Of a stretch of 64,000 bases of DNA, positions 46,120-57,003 are shown in pieces. A program made the position numbers and the translations under genes. The stretch is from contig JAAONU010000001.1 of assembly GCA_012932295.1 (NCBI GenBank), positions 5,727,104-5,791,103 on the forward strand, written 5' to 3'. Every line of letters starts with the position of its first letter. The first letter of the stretch is position 1. The stretch is from Cyclina sinensis (Eukaryota; Mollusca; Bivalvia; Venerida; Veneridae). The notes below the pieces were generated by a model. It searched no databases, was not told the DNA's origin, and was given only the letters and a program-made list of their open reading frames with translations.

Positions 46120-47023
46120 TAAAAGGACTCAGTTGATAATTTCGATATTGAATTGCTTTATTCACCTGTGAACATTGACGTTCAGTTGGAAAATCAATAC
46201 AGTGACATCTCGTCAGATGAACAGCCGCAAAATGATAGTTTTGACATTGGCGATGAACCGGATATCAGTTTTGGTGCAGATATTACTGATGTGGATAAGA
46301 ATAACAATGATGTAGATGGAATTAAAAACGCCAAGGAAAGTGACGTTCAAATCAATAATGACATTGATAACGTTGACAATGATAGTAAAAATAAGTATAA
46401 AGCCAACGAAAATGGCAGTAATACTATAATAATATTATTTTAGTGATGATGTTGAAGATGACGTCAACGCAAGTGATGATCCCAATGAAAATGGCGTCAG
46501 TGTTGGCAATAATGACGTAAGCAACAATGCTATTGAAAGAAATGGTGCCAGTAATCATAGTACATCAGAATCCAATAACGCCGATGACCCTGATGACGCC
46601 ACTTATGATGATGATAATGACGTAAACGTAAATAAAAACGTCGATGAAGATACCGTTGATGAAAGCGATAGTGAGCTGGATTACGTTGACGATAACCAAG
46701 GGAATGATGATGCCGTATACCACTATTTTTACGGCGATGACTCCAATAATTTAGACGCGGATGACATCAAAGTGATTGACATTACATTTTACGATGATGA
46801 AGATGTTAAGGATACCAACGTCATGGATGCAATAGAGAAAGGACCAGATAACGTGAATAATAATGACAATGAAGACTTAGAAACATTTGTACAAACATTT
46901 GAAACTCCGGCTTCTACAGATAACATACGTAGACTAGTAGTCCAAGAGAGCATAACAAAAGAAACAATATATATATTCAGAAATATAGATCTGATGCATG
47001 AAGAAGCTCTTTGTTTGTTGTAA
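46120..47023 (+). pseudogene. Asp/Asn-rich acidic reading frame
   Basis: Two long open stretches in adjacent frames (to 46443, and 46442-47023) encode strongly acidic low-complexity protein, for example DISSDEQPQNDSFDIGDEP, then DDPDDATYDDDNDVNVNKN. The C-terminus is less biased (VVQESITKETIYIFRNIDL). The frame change near 46430 sits in an 'ataataata' run. A base composition artefact is unlikely because codons vary (gat/gac, aat/aac). Together with the fingers at 45875 this may be one decayed gene of zinc fingers plus acidic tail. Function unknown. Confidence 0.5.
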
Positions 47024-47395
47024 AGACTGTCATGTGAATTTTAGATCTATTGACTATGTGCTTTGTGAAATTTGTACTGATATTTGATATATTAAAAACC
47101 ATGTAGCCATTGAAACAAACTGTGTAGACTGTGAATTTACCAAACATAATATCTATTAAATTTAAAACAATATCTGTATAAAAAAAGAAAATTACTGAAT
47201 TCATGATTTTGAACATTGGATTTAATGGATTTTCTTGTAACATAAATATGAATTTAGAACTTGTGATGAAAGTTAATATACATCTTGATTAATTATATAA
47301 AAGTGATGTATTTCATTTGATTTGAAGGATACTTGTTACATAATTTGTATTTGGTTATATAAGTTTTCTTTGTTTTTTTTTCTTTCCGTGGGGAG
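47024..47395 (+). other. 3' non-coding part of the replaced segment and polypurine-like site
   Basis: AT-rich, no coding content. 'ccgtggggag' immediately before the 3' LTR (47386-47395) is a short G-rich candidate polypurine tract. Confidence 0.45.
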
Positions 47396-47908
47396 TGTCG
47401 CGAATTTAGCGATATCTTTATTTTGATAGATTCTCTGTACATTATATTGAAATATATTTCATTGTTTAGTTTCACCGCCGGCTTTTCCCAGGCATTGCAC
47501 GAGAATTTATTCTTGCATATCAGTTTATACAATGGCCCTATTGTTAAAATTTATCGGCGGTTTAGTGTTTTTACGATATTTTTTTTTTAATTTCTCAGTC
47601 AAAGAGTTAATCACTTTTGTTCTACTTACCCGTCGGCGACTCATTTGCACGAGATTTTGTATTTTTCTATTATTCTTTTGTTATTGGCTTGTTATAAAAA
47701 CTGACTCAATTTTAGCAATTTTATTTTTTCCTTGGAATAGGTAGGAATTTGAGTAGAACTGAATTTTACAGAGTATTTGTGTATTAAATAAAATATTGTT
47801 ATTTGGTTGAAATTGAAAGTAAAATAAAATAAGCAAATTAATATCAAAACAGTGGGTTTGTTCATTGTCGGAATAATTAAACTAAAAGATAAAAGGATAT
47901 TCACGACA
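47396..47908 (+). repeat. 3' LTR of the BEL/Pao element
   Basis: 513 bp. It matches the 5' LTR except for an internal block missing from the 5' copy and scattered substitutions. 'cattg' follows directly. Confidence 0.85.
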
Positions 47909-47913
47909 CATTG

Positions 47914-48505
47914 ACTTGGAATCTGATCATCAAAGGCATTTCCTGAAAAATTCTTTTTTAGAATAAAGGAATTGACTTTATTGACCTTCCAAGTATATCT
48001 TAAGAAGAAAAAAAACATGGCAACTAGAAACAAGTTATAATTACAATAAAGTTACCTCTGATTTACAGATTGTTGAAATTCCACCAACATCTTGAGACTG
48101 TTACCGGAGATCATCATGTTATCGCTTACGAATTTTTTGTCCAATAAATGCTTGGACTTGTCATGAATCCGACCGAAATAATTGGCATGTGTTGGTTTCG
48201 TTTGATTTTAATGTCTCGTGTGCAGAAATTGACTAAATGTTAAGCTTATTTTTTATAATAGGGTGTAAAAGACAGCATGCTTAGCCTAATGCCCTTTCTA
48301 ATTGGAAAAAGACAAATCTTCAAAATAATTGATACTCGCATATCTTTGTTATAAAAGAAACAGCTTTATTATCACCTTGACCTCGTTTTCACTTAGGCAT
48401 TTGAGAAAAGGGAATTTAAGGCATTCATAACAGTTTTTTATTAGCACCCGTTGATAAGGCTGCAACTAATATAATTATACATGGAGTATGACGGATACAC
48501 TGTAG
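47914..48505. other. Between the BEL/Pao and DIRS elements; no gene seen
   Basis: AT-rich. Contains 'aaaagacagcatgcttagcc', similar to 19815-19830. Nothing else is recognised. Confidence 0.4.
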
Positions 48506-48606
48506 TTTCATCCAACACATAAAATCCCTTATGAGCCCCACAGATATACAACGCAGCTTATCAGCACACCAAGAGTGGTCATAACCAAGCAGAAGCGCAC
48601 CGAGAT

Positions 48607-48766
48607 GCGGCCAAGTGTGAGAAGGCAAATTACTATTTATAATCGTTTATACAAATTATATGAGAGAGATTATATTGGGAGCGGCCAAGTGTGGAAAGGC
48701 AAATTACTATTTATAATCGTTTATACAAATTATATGAGAGAGCTTATATTGGGTTTTTACAAAGGA
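48607..48766 (+). repeat. Two tandem copies (~74 bp) near the DIRS left end
   Basis: 'gcggccaagtgtgagaaggc' then 'aaattactatttataatcgt' recurs with near identity at 48681. Its position inside the left end suggests part of the terminal structure. Confidence 0.8.
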
Positions 48767-48779
48767 AAGGAATAAAACT

Positions 48780-49540
48780 GACAATGAACAGTGAAGCAGA
48801 GATATGTTAGAACACGGTTATTGAATAATTATTATGGGTAATGACAATATCATTATAGGTAATGAAATCAAACACGTTTGAACTCTATACATAACGTCGG
48901 GAGGTTTGTTTTCGTAACATTATAAATGTATAGATATAATCCGATCAATTAAGGGTTACACAGTACCTCCTCAGATAATAAAGAATAAATATGTTAACAA
49001 TTAGTTAATAGAAATTTTAAATAATTTTGTTTCGATAGCGAAATTCTCCTGAATGAAGGTTTAGGGAAAAAACAATTTGACTAGAACTAATAAATTGCTT
49101 AGTTATTAAGAAAAGTGGCAAGTAATGGCTAATGCGGATTACACGTTGTTAGCAAGGAACAATCTGAAATGGAAAACACATTTCGAACAGGTTCACGTCA
49201 TGTAGAATTGAGACGTAAAACGATAGTCACGTCAGCTATACGACGGATATCACGTCGTTTACTAATATGCTCTGTTTTAAGAAATTTGTTTACATCGATG
49301 AAACACATGGAAAATGTACCTTATGTATGCCATGTAGTATAAATGTATGACTAGTAAATATAGAACTAGTGAATTTAAAATGACGGACACCACGACGGTA
49401 GCATGTACATCTAAGTTTTGCTTGGATAACACTTGATAAATGCTGGAATTTTATTACAAAGTTTTGTTATAATTCCTTGAATGTACATGCTGTACAGCCG
49501 TTAAAGAATATGGTCAAAACCTTTTCAGGAGAATTTGGCA
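48780..49540. other. DIRS leader; no gene seen
   Basis: AT-rich untranslated sequence. No convincing coding frame before about 49600. Confidence 0.4.
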
Positions 49541-49608
49541 GGCAGCCAGGGGCGGAAATCAGAATGCGCATGCGCCAGAAGACAATATTTTTGACACACT
49601 TGCAGAAA

Positions 49609-50495
49609 TGGGGAATAGTACGAACTCTTCAGCAGGAAATCTAGATGAGTCAGCTGTCAAAATGTATGGCAACAATGACAGTAAGCATGAAACGCTTGCA
49701 AAGAGAGGTCATCACTTTAAAACGGCGTAGTTCTCACAATCCAGATGACCCCCAGCGGAGTGTTAAAAAGTTACGGAATGATGAAGATTTATCAAGCTCT
49801 GAGGATGATCAGATTGATCGATATCTTGCACAGGAGAGTGCCTCCGACGGGGAAGAAAATGAGTGGGATGAGATAGATGTTTTTTTTTATTGAGTATACA
49901 GAAACTGGAGAATCCATAAAAGAAGATTTAGCTTCCTAGTAAACAAATCTTTACGATCAAAAACAGATGGAGGAAAATGAAAGAAATTCAAAGCAAACAC
50001 AAACGCCCTAAAAATATTGAAAATTTGCAAGTTGCCAAAGTTGACGAAATTATGTGGAGCCAGCTCAAAAGTGGAGACCAAAGCATTTGATTATGCACAG
50101 CAAAAAATTCAATCAGTACTTTGTCAAGCCTTAGTTCCAGTAATAAAACTGATGCAGTGTGCCAAAAATGACGGCAACAAAGAAACTGTTTAGCAGGGGA
50201 CATTTTCAAAATGTTAGTCCAGGGTGTCGTGACGTCAAACGAAAACAGGAGGGAGAAAATAAGGAAAAACTTGCTGCCGTCTTATATAAAAAACTGTGTG
50301 ATACACCACCGTCGACAACAAAATTATTTGGAGACAAACTGGAGGAAGATGTCAAGAAAATGAAAGAAACCAGGACAAAACTCACCCCAGATCTTAAAAG
50401 CAAGACTTTTTATTGCAAAGAGGAGAAAGCACCGACAAATAAATCAAAGGAGATTCACAGCCTACCCTCCAAGAAACTATCAGACACAGACTGAA
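49609..50495 (+). pseudogene. DIRS gag-like region
   Basis: 49645-49893 encodes a coiled, charged segment (MKRLQREVITLKRRSSHNPD, DEDLSSSEDDQIDRYLAQE) typical of DIRS gag N-termini. Pieces continue in other frames, and 50159-50494 is Lys-rich with QEGENKEKLAAVLYKKLCDT and LFGDKLEEDVKKMKETRTKL. Assignment rests on position and style; no catalytic motif is expected. Confidence 0.6.
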
Positions 50496-50599
50496 CAATC
50501 GGTTCCAGTGGAAACGCCATCGACAAAAGAAAAAACAAGACAATCAATAGACAACAACTGTAAGTAATAATATCAAGTTACATATCCATAATACAGCCG

Positions 50600-51331
50600 A
50601 AAATTTTCGAGGGGTGGGGGGACGGCTGAAAACATAAGTTTTTGGGAGACCATTACAAATGATAAATGGATATTACAAACTATCAAGGGTTGTAAAATAG
50701 GAGTAACCACTTTTCCACAACAAACATATATTAAAAAAATAAAGTTCACAACAGAGGAAAACATAAAAATTAGACAAGAATTAATTAGATTTTTAAAATG
50801 CGGAATCATAGAAAAGGCATCAAAAGACATGAACAATGAATTTATCTCCAACATTTTTATTAGACGGAAAAAAGATGGACGTATTCGATTTATAATAAAC
50901 TTGAAATATTTTAATGAACATTATGTGGAAAAAACGCATTTTTAGATGGAATCTTTACGATCAGCAATAAATATGATGAGGAAAGATTGTTATCTCGCGT
51001 CAGTAGATCTAACAGATGCATACTATTCGGTCAGGATTAGAGAAGACGATCGTAAATATTTTCGATTTATCTTTGAGGGTCAAAAGTGGCAGTTTACTGC
51101 CTTAGTAATGGGATATTCTGTAGCCCTAGACTTTGGACAAAAATAATGAAGCCAGTGTTTGCTTATTTAAGGTCGATGGGTCACATCAGTGTTTATTTTA
51201 TTGATGATTCATGCTTAGCGGGGGATATATTCACTTCATGTATGAACAATGTAACTGACACCGTCCACTTAATGGACAGTGTTGGGTTAACTGTAAATTT
51301 ACAGAAATCTGTACTGGTACCAGTGTACTAA
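50600..51331 (+). pseudogene. DIRS reverse transcriptase
   Basis: Pieces read VTTFPQQTYIKKIKFTTEEN, EFISNIFIRRKKDGRIRFII, then MESLRSAINMMRKDCYLASV and DLTDAYYSVRIREDDRKYF. After a shift (51086) SMGHISVYFIDDSCLAGD carries the YxDD-type active site. 'KKDGRiRfIiNLk' and 'DLtDAYySv' are standard DIRS RT motifs. A stop at 50943-50945 and a frame change near 51120 break it. Confidence 0.85.
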
Positions 51332-51339
51332 TAATAATA

Positions 51340-51945
51340 GAAAAGCTTCACATAAACGTGTTAGAACTGAGAGCTTGTGAAATAGGACTCCATACTTTTT
51401 GCAAATCTATTACCAATAAGCATGTTCGTTTATAAACTGATAATACGACAAGCTGTGCATATATTAACAGATATGGCGGAAAATTCGAATCACTAGACAA
51501 TATTGCCAGAAATATATGCTACTGGTGCATTGAAAGAATCATATATTTATCAGTCGCTCATGTAGCTGGGAAAGAAAATAGACAGCAGATTAACTAAGCA
51601 GATCGGCAAATGATGATCTCGAATGGTCGTTAGATCAGTCTGTGTTCCGAAAGTTAACATTACAATTTCCAGATATGGAAATTGAATTATTTGCTTCAAA
51701 GATGAACGCTTAACTTGAAAAGTTTGTTTCAAGGCATTCAGAAGAGAATGCAATGGCGGTAGATGCATTTAAATTAAAATGGTCTGGCCATTTATTTTAT
51801 ATTTTTCCTCCTTTCAGTGACCTGTCCAAGATTCTGCAGAAAGTAGAGGAGGACAAAACACGGGCGGTAATTGTAGCACCATTCTGGCCTACACAACCAT
51901 TGTGGCCAGACCTATTAAAACTAACAAAAACAGTGTTTTAGCGTT
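51340..51945 (+). pseudogene. DIRS RNase H and downstream linker
   Basis: HINVLELRACEIGLHTF (Glu) and LTDNTTSCAYINRYGGKF (Asp) appear with stops between them. 51753-51941 (AVDAFKLKWSGHLFYIFPPF, APFWPTQPLWPDLLKL) is the conserved segment that follows RNase H in DIRS elements. Confidence 0.75.
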
Positions 51946-51989
51946 ACAAAATCCACAAAAAATACTGAAGCTAGAACACCAACCAAACA

Positions 51990-52987
51990 AAAGACACCCA
52001 TTGAAAAGATGCGTTTAGCTGTTTTCAATATATCAGGCGAGCGTTGGGAAGGCGCGGTATTTCAGGAAAATCTCAAGACCTCATCATAAATTCCTGGAGA
52101 CAGGGGACGAAACTCCGGTATAATACATATATTAAGAAATGGTTACATTACTGTGAAGGAAAAGCAGATCGCTTTAGTGCACCTGTAAATGTGGTACTGA
52201 GTTTTCTTACGCAGTTGTTTACACAAGGCTTAAGCTATTCTACACTTAACACTGCACGATTAGCAATAATTAGTTTTCTCAGATTAACAGAAAATGTAAA
52301 CATTAACAATGACGAGGTGATCACTCAATTTATGAAAGGTATTTTCAATCAAAAACCTTCACTGCGAAGATACACAAATACCTGGGATGTAAAAATTGTA
52401 CTATAGTACTTAGGAACTTTAGATACAGCTCCATTATTATCATTGTCATGCAAATTATGCATGTTGTTTCTTCTTGTGACAGCACAACGTTGTCAGACAC
52501 TTCACACTATCAAGTAGTCAGACATTCATTACAATTCTGAAGGCATTGTTTTAAACATTTCTCAAATTAATCAAACAAAATAGACCAGGTTTCCATGTGG
52601 AACCCATCATCATAAAGGCATACAAGTCAGATACAAAATATGCTTGGTTAAAATCCTTGCAGGAATACATTGAAAGAACTAAATATCTGAGAAAAGATAA
52701 TCATTTACTTATTTCTACTACAAAGCCACATGCCAAAGTTTCCAAGCAAACAGTAATTAACTCGTTGGATTAAGATGATTTTACATAAAGCAAGCATTTC
52801 AACTGGGTTTAAAGCACATAGCACAAGGTCGGCAGTTACATCATTTGCATATGAAAAGGGCGTTCCTCTTACGGAGATAATCAAAACTACTGATTGGAGT
52901 AATGAAAAGACTTTCGCAAAATATTATAATAAACAAATAATATCATATACAAAATCATTACAGAGTGTTATATTTGCAGAAAGGTAA
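51990..52987 (+). pseudogene. DIRS tyrosine recombinase
   Basis: The core-binding part is at 52044-52406 (NSWRQGTKLRYNTYIKKWL, FLTQLFTQGLSYSTLNTARL). The catalytic part is spread over frames: LLVTAQRCQTLHTIK (first Arg), then 52775-52987 with FKAHSTRSAVTSFAYEKGV (H-x2-R) and TFAKYYNKQI (nucleophilic Tyr). The R-HxxR-Y set is therefore visible, but stops between 52407 and 52775 break the gene. It would integrate a circular intermediate by recombination, not by DDE chemistry. Confidence 0.8.
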
Positions 52988-53141
52988 AAAAGGTTATATT
53001 TTGTAATACATATATGATAAATTGACAATATAAATAAATTTCCATGTAGGGAAAGAAACAGGAATCATTTTTGTTGTTGTCTCTCAATATATTTCCAGAA
53101 ATTATCTCTAAATTATCTGTGGGGCTCATAAGGGATTTTAT

Positions 53142-53445
53142 GTGTTGGATGAAATTGATTGATTAAGCTAGACTTACCTTCGTAGAAGGGAAGGCGAAGG
53201 TTGAGCATAATTTCATTCAGCACAAAAATCCCTATGAGCTTACACACCCACCCATATACACCCAAACCCTGGGTATCCATTTCTTTCAAAATATAGAATA
53301 ATTACTCTGAAATATGACCACTCTTGGTGTGCTGATAAGCTGCGTTATATATTTGTGTGAACTCATTGGGATTTTTGTGTTGGATGAAATTATGATCAAC
53401 CTTCGCTTTCACTTCTACGATGTTAAGTCTAACTTAATCAATCAA
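53142..53445. repeat. ~300 bp imperfect palindrome at the DIRS right end
   Basis: 'gaaattgattgattaagcta', then 'gacttaccttcgtagaag', pairs with the reverse complement of 53375-53445 ('acttctacgatgttaagtct', then 'aacttaatcaatcaatt'). The inner parts ('cagcacaaaaatccctatga' and 'tcattgggatttttgtgttg') also pair. Its inner right flank holds the match to 48546-48583. Confidence 0.75.
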
Positions 53446-53900
53446 TTATAATAAAAAAGAGCTAAACAGTATCTTTCTGTAAACTCTCTACAAATTTCAA
53501 AATTTAGCATCAGTGTTGAACCGAAACAAGATAAAGTATGTATTGCCTTAAATGCACAAAACACCATATAAAGCAAGATCTATCGCTAATTCCAGTTCTT
53601 GCACAACTGCACAATTATCCGTGCATTTAACGTCTTGTCTTACAGCCATAAAAGAACATATTATTAGTTATTAGGTACTGGCAAAAATCTATTTTGGTCT
53701 CTAAAAACTCGGGTGACGTTTTAAATTAGCTTAAATCATGTAATTGTCAGGTGTTCTCGTTGTCAACTTATTATTTTTCTGCATTATATAGTTCCTCATA
53801 ATTTAAGAAGAGACAAGCTCACCAGTCTCATTTAAAAAGTATGCAAGAGCAAAAACCTATGTCGCTTGTAATGAACATAAGCTGTTTTTAAAGATGGTTC
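53446..53900. other. No gene seen
   Basis: AT-rich unrecognised sequence between the DIRS palindrome and the RT fragment. Confidence 0.4.
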
Positions 53901-53929
53901 TTGTAATCATTATTTTTTATGGACTTGTC

Positions 53930-54620
53930 GCTCTCTTTCTTACTAGATGGTATTTATGTTAGGTTTATAACTTGGATTCATAAACAGTTAGTGGGTATGC
54001 CATGGGAACTAATTGTTCACCCTTGTTGCTGACCTGTTTTTATTCTGCTATGAAAGAGAATTTATGTTATTTCTTTCTAGTGAACATCAAGATGACATTT
54101 TTATGGCCTTAACTGCACCTCGAGTTGTCTTGATGATTTGCTAAGTATAGATAATAATCATTTTCCTTTTCTTGACAATAAAATAAATCCGAATGAACTC
54201 AAGCTAAATAAAGCTAATACTTCAGAAAAAGTCTTTATCTAAATCTTTCTATCGAAAATGGTTTTGTTTCTACTAAAATATATGCTAAAAGAAATGATTT
54301 TGAACAGATTGTTCGCTTTTCTTGAGCTTGTAACAATGTTAAAGATTCAATGAACGCCATCTTTGCATAACGGAAAAAACTTTTGAAACAGGGGTACCGG
54401 TACCACAAATTAAGAAAAAAAATTGTTGCAAGTTTTAATGGCGACACACAGATTAAAGTCAAAATACAATTGCAGTTTAAAATTCTTACTGCAACAAGGT
54501 ATTTCTCAACCAGTGTTTTATGGAGATTTGATTTATAATTTAAAGAAAATAAAAAGCAATATTAATTTCTTTACGTTATTTGTAAAACCCATCTGTGAAT
54601 TCAAAAAGAAAGGCTACTAA
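53930..54620 (+). pseudogene. Penelope-like (MGTNC-type) reverse transcriptase fragment
   Basis: In shifting frames: MGTNCSPLL, then ADLFLFCYEREFMLFLSSEH, LDDLLSIDNNHFPF (active-site region), INPNELKLNKANTSEK, LNLSIENGFVSTKIYAKRND, KKLLKQGYRYHKLRK, and QQGISQPVFYGDLIYNLKKI. This is the common RT of mollusc and cnidarian genomes with MGTNC and YLDDLL motifs; Penelope-like assignment is my best judgement. The 3' end joins the next LINE. Multiple frameshifts. Confidence 0.65.
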
Positions 54621-54624
54621 CATG

Positions 54625-56863
54625 ATATTCTGCAGCGCTCTTGGTTTATCTTCTAAAAAGGTAGGTCAACTTAAAGCAATATTAGGTTAAAAATTGATGG
54701 GGATGTTTGTTTTGACTTTTTGACAGTGGCAGAGAAGTTCAACTCTTTTTACACAACTGTGGCATCTAAACTTGTTGACAATCTGCCAAAAAGTTCTTTT
54801 AATATGGAAGAAGTTTTGTCAATGCTTTTTACTCTGCTAAAGGTATTCCTCAAAACAGTTTTTCATTTTCTTAAGTATCTGAGAATAAAATTCTTAAACA
54901 TTTGAATAATCTTAGTGTTAACAAGGCTACTGGTTTAGATGGTAGATTTATTAGGGACAGTGCCCCTATTATAGCATGTCCCCTCGCCCATATTGTCAAC
55001 CTTTCCATTATTCAAGGAACAATTCCCGATGATCTTAAGACAGTCATGGTAGTTCCTCTGTATAAGAAAAATGATAAAACAGGAGTTGGCAATTACCGCC
55101 CTGTATCAATTTAGGGTATTGTGTGTAAGATTTTTGAAAGTGTCATTTATGATAAGGTTGAAGGGTACTTGAATGATAAGAAGTTTCTATAAAGTTTTCA
55201 ATCTGGTTTCAGAAGTGGATTTTCTATAGACACATGTCTCATCCATTTGTCAGATTTTGTTAAATTCCATATGGATAGAGAAAACATGATGGGTATGCTG
55301 TTACTGGATCTACAAAAGGCATTCGACACGGTCAACCATAATATTCTTTTAATGAAGTTGAATGCTATTGGTCTTAGTTCTGATGCTGTCACGTGGTTTC
55401 AGTCCTATCTTTCTGGCAGATATCTGCTAGTTGATGTTTCTTGTGTATATTCTAACCAGGCATCAGTGAGCTGTGGGTGCCCCAAGGGTCTATCCTCGGA
55501 CAGCTTTTGTTTTTTTAATCTATGTTAATGATATGTCTGTTGTTGTTAAAAACAAACTTTTATTGTATGCCGACGATTCAGGTATTCTTGTTGCTGGTAA
55601 AAGCACATCCCGTATTGAAACACAGTTATCCAGTGAGTTGGATGGTGTTAGTGAATGACTTGTTGATTATAAGCTTTCTTTGCACCTTGGCAAAACAGAG
55701 TCCATTCTGTTTGATTCTAAACCTAGATTAAGAGCCCAGTAAAGGCTGAATTTCACTTGTACTGGCACAAGTATTCAAGCCACAGATTCAGTAAAATATC
55801 TTGGTGCTGTTTTGGACCAACATTTGTCATGTGGTGAAATTGCTAGGTCGGTGGTCATAAAATCTCATGACCGTTTAAAAATTCTATAAAGTCAGTTTCT
55901 GACATTTCACACAAGAAAATTGTGGTAATGTCGCTCATTCAGTGCCATTATGATTATGTGTGCTCCTTTTGGTACCCTTGCTTGACTCAGTATTGGAATA
56001 ACAGGCTTCAAACTCCACAAAACAAACTTATTCGTTTTGTTATGAATTTGGATAACAGGTCACATATTGGTATTGATCATTTCATATCCTTAAACTGGTT
56101 ACCAGTATAAAAGAGAGTTGATCGGATAACTCTAGGTCACGTACATAAAATCAAGTCAGGACTAGCCCCTGATTATCTATGTGAACATTTCATTCCTCTT
56201 GCTTCGGTGCATGATCGCTGTACAAGGTCAAGAGTAACTGCTGTTCCTTCAAAAGTGTCAAGTTCAAATTTTACGTTCAGTGATACTGGGCGCTACTCAT
56301 TACCCAAGGTAGGCAGTTTAGGTAAAAGGTCCTTTGCTTATAATGCAATTGTTCTGTGGAACAGCCTCCCCCAGACTATAAGGGATATTAGCTGCCCCCA
56401 CAAGTTCAAATATGCCACTAAATTTCATCTAATGACTAACTAGTTTAATCTCTTTTTCTTTTTTAATGTGGTGTTTTTAAGTACAGTGCCAGTGGTTCAT
56501 TTCTAGACTACACTTTAATTTTTTTATTTAAGCTTCTTCTCATGATATAAAACAAATTTTGTTGTGATATTTATAAATGCTGTGATACAGATATCGCGTT
56601 GATGATCTCATGTTGTAATGTAATTAATCGTAAATTTTTGTCTTAATTAAATATACATGACTTTCTGTGTCGTGCCGCCAATAACAGGGACCACAATGGA
56701 AATAAGGAAAATAGTTTTTTTTTCTGTTATCCCTGGTATTGGTGTGCATTACTTGGTCTATAATTTGTATGTATGCAGTGTTCTTATTATACCATGCATC
56801 ATGTTATTGCCATGTTTTATATGTGCTCTTTCACCGAAATAAATCTATCTGTCTGTCTGTCTC
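54625..56863 (+). mobile_element. CR1/L2-like LINE, 5' truncated, with (TCTG)n tail
   Basis: Starts inside the region before RT (ALGLSSKKVGQLKAIL, VAEKFNSFYTTVASKLVD), runs through RT and C-terminal domain to a stop at 56441-56443, then a ~400 bp 3' untranslated region ending in 'aataaatctatctgtctgtc' and a TCTG repeat (56845-56863). The simple-repeat tail marks the true 3' end. No endonuclease domain, so the 5' half is missing. Confidence 0.8.
54720..56443 (+). pseudogene. LINE reverse transcriptase with C-terminal domain
   Basis: Motifs in order: VNKATGLDGRFIRDSAPII, LKTVMVVPLYKKNDKTGVGN with YRPVSI, LLLDLQKAFDTVNHNILLMK, WFQSYLSGRYLLV, then 'CGCPKGLSSDSF' (frame broken, usually 'GVPQGSILGP'), LLYADDSGILVAGKS (active site ADD intact), SVKYLGAVLDQHLS, and C-terminal NKLIRFVMNLDNRSHIG and LGKRSFAYNAIVLWNSLP. 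At least six stops or shifts occur (for example 55111-55114 and 55190). Family features point to the CR1/L2 group. Confidence 0.85.
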
Positions 56864-57003
56864 TTCCTGCTTAGATATTAACCCTTCTACATTTGATCGC
56901 CCTGCTTACCTCTTCGGTTGCACGACGGTGGCAGGGGTTTGAGAGTTTATGAAGGTTTCTAGCGAAATCTTGAGAAGAACGTAGAATCAGTCTTTTTTTA
57001 TTG

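Larger units (their letters stand above)
40155..47908 (+). mobile_element. BEL/Pao-type LTR retrotransposon with 5-bp target duplication
   Basis: LTRs at 40155-40544 and 47396-47908 both start TGTCGCGAATTTAGCG and end CACGACA. The 5-bp direct repeat 'cattg' flanks the element exactly (40150-40154 and 47909-47913). Order is LTR, gag (DUF1759-like), zinc knuckles, DUF1758-like protease, RT, RNase H, then the beginning of integrase. A 904 bp DNA element is inserted between protease and RT. The integrase catalytic part is absent and replaced by an unrelated zinc-finger and Asp/Asn-rich segment. Confidence 0.88.
48506..53154 (+). mobile_element. DIRS-type tyrosine-recombinase retrotransposon
   Basis: A perfect 40-bp inverted repeat ('tttcatccaacacataaaat' onward, 48506-48545) is matched in reverse at 53115-53154. 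The adjacent 48546-48583 matches 53313-53350 in reverse. Between them lie, in order, a gag-like frame, RT, RNase H and a tyrosine recombinase, with no DDE integrase and no direct LTRs. That is the DIRS plan. Stops and frameshifts occur in RT, RNase H and the recombinase, so this copy looks inactive. Confidence 0.85.

Noticed and set aside
46084..46124. GTAAGT...AAAG as a mini-intron joining the zinc-finger and acidic frames
   Set aside because: At about 41 bases it is too short for a normal animal intron, and the frameshift in the A9 run is a simpler explanation of the break.
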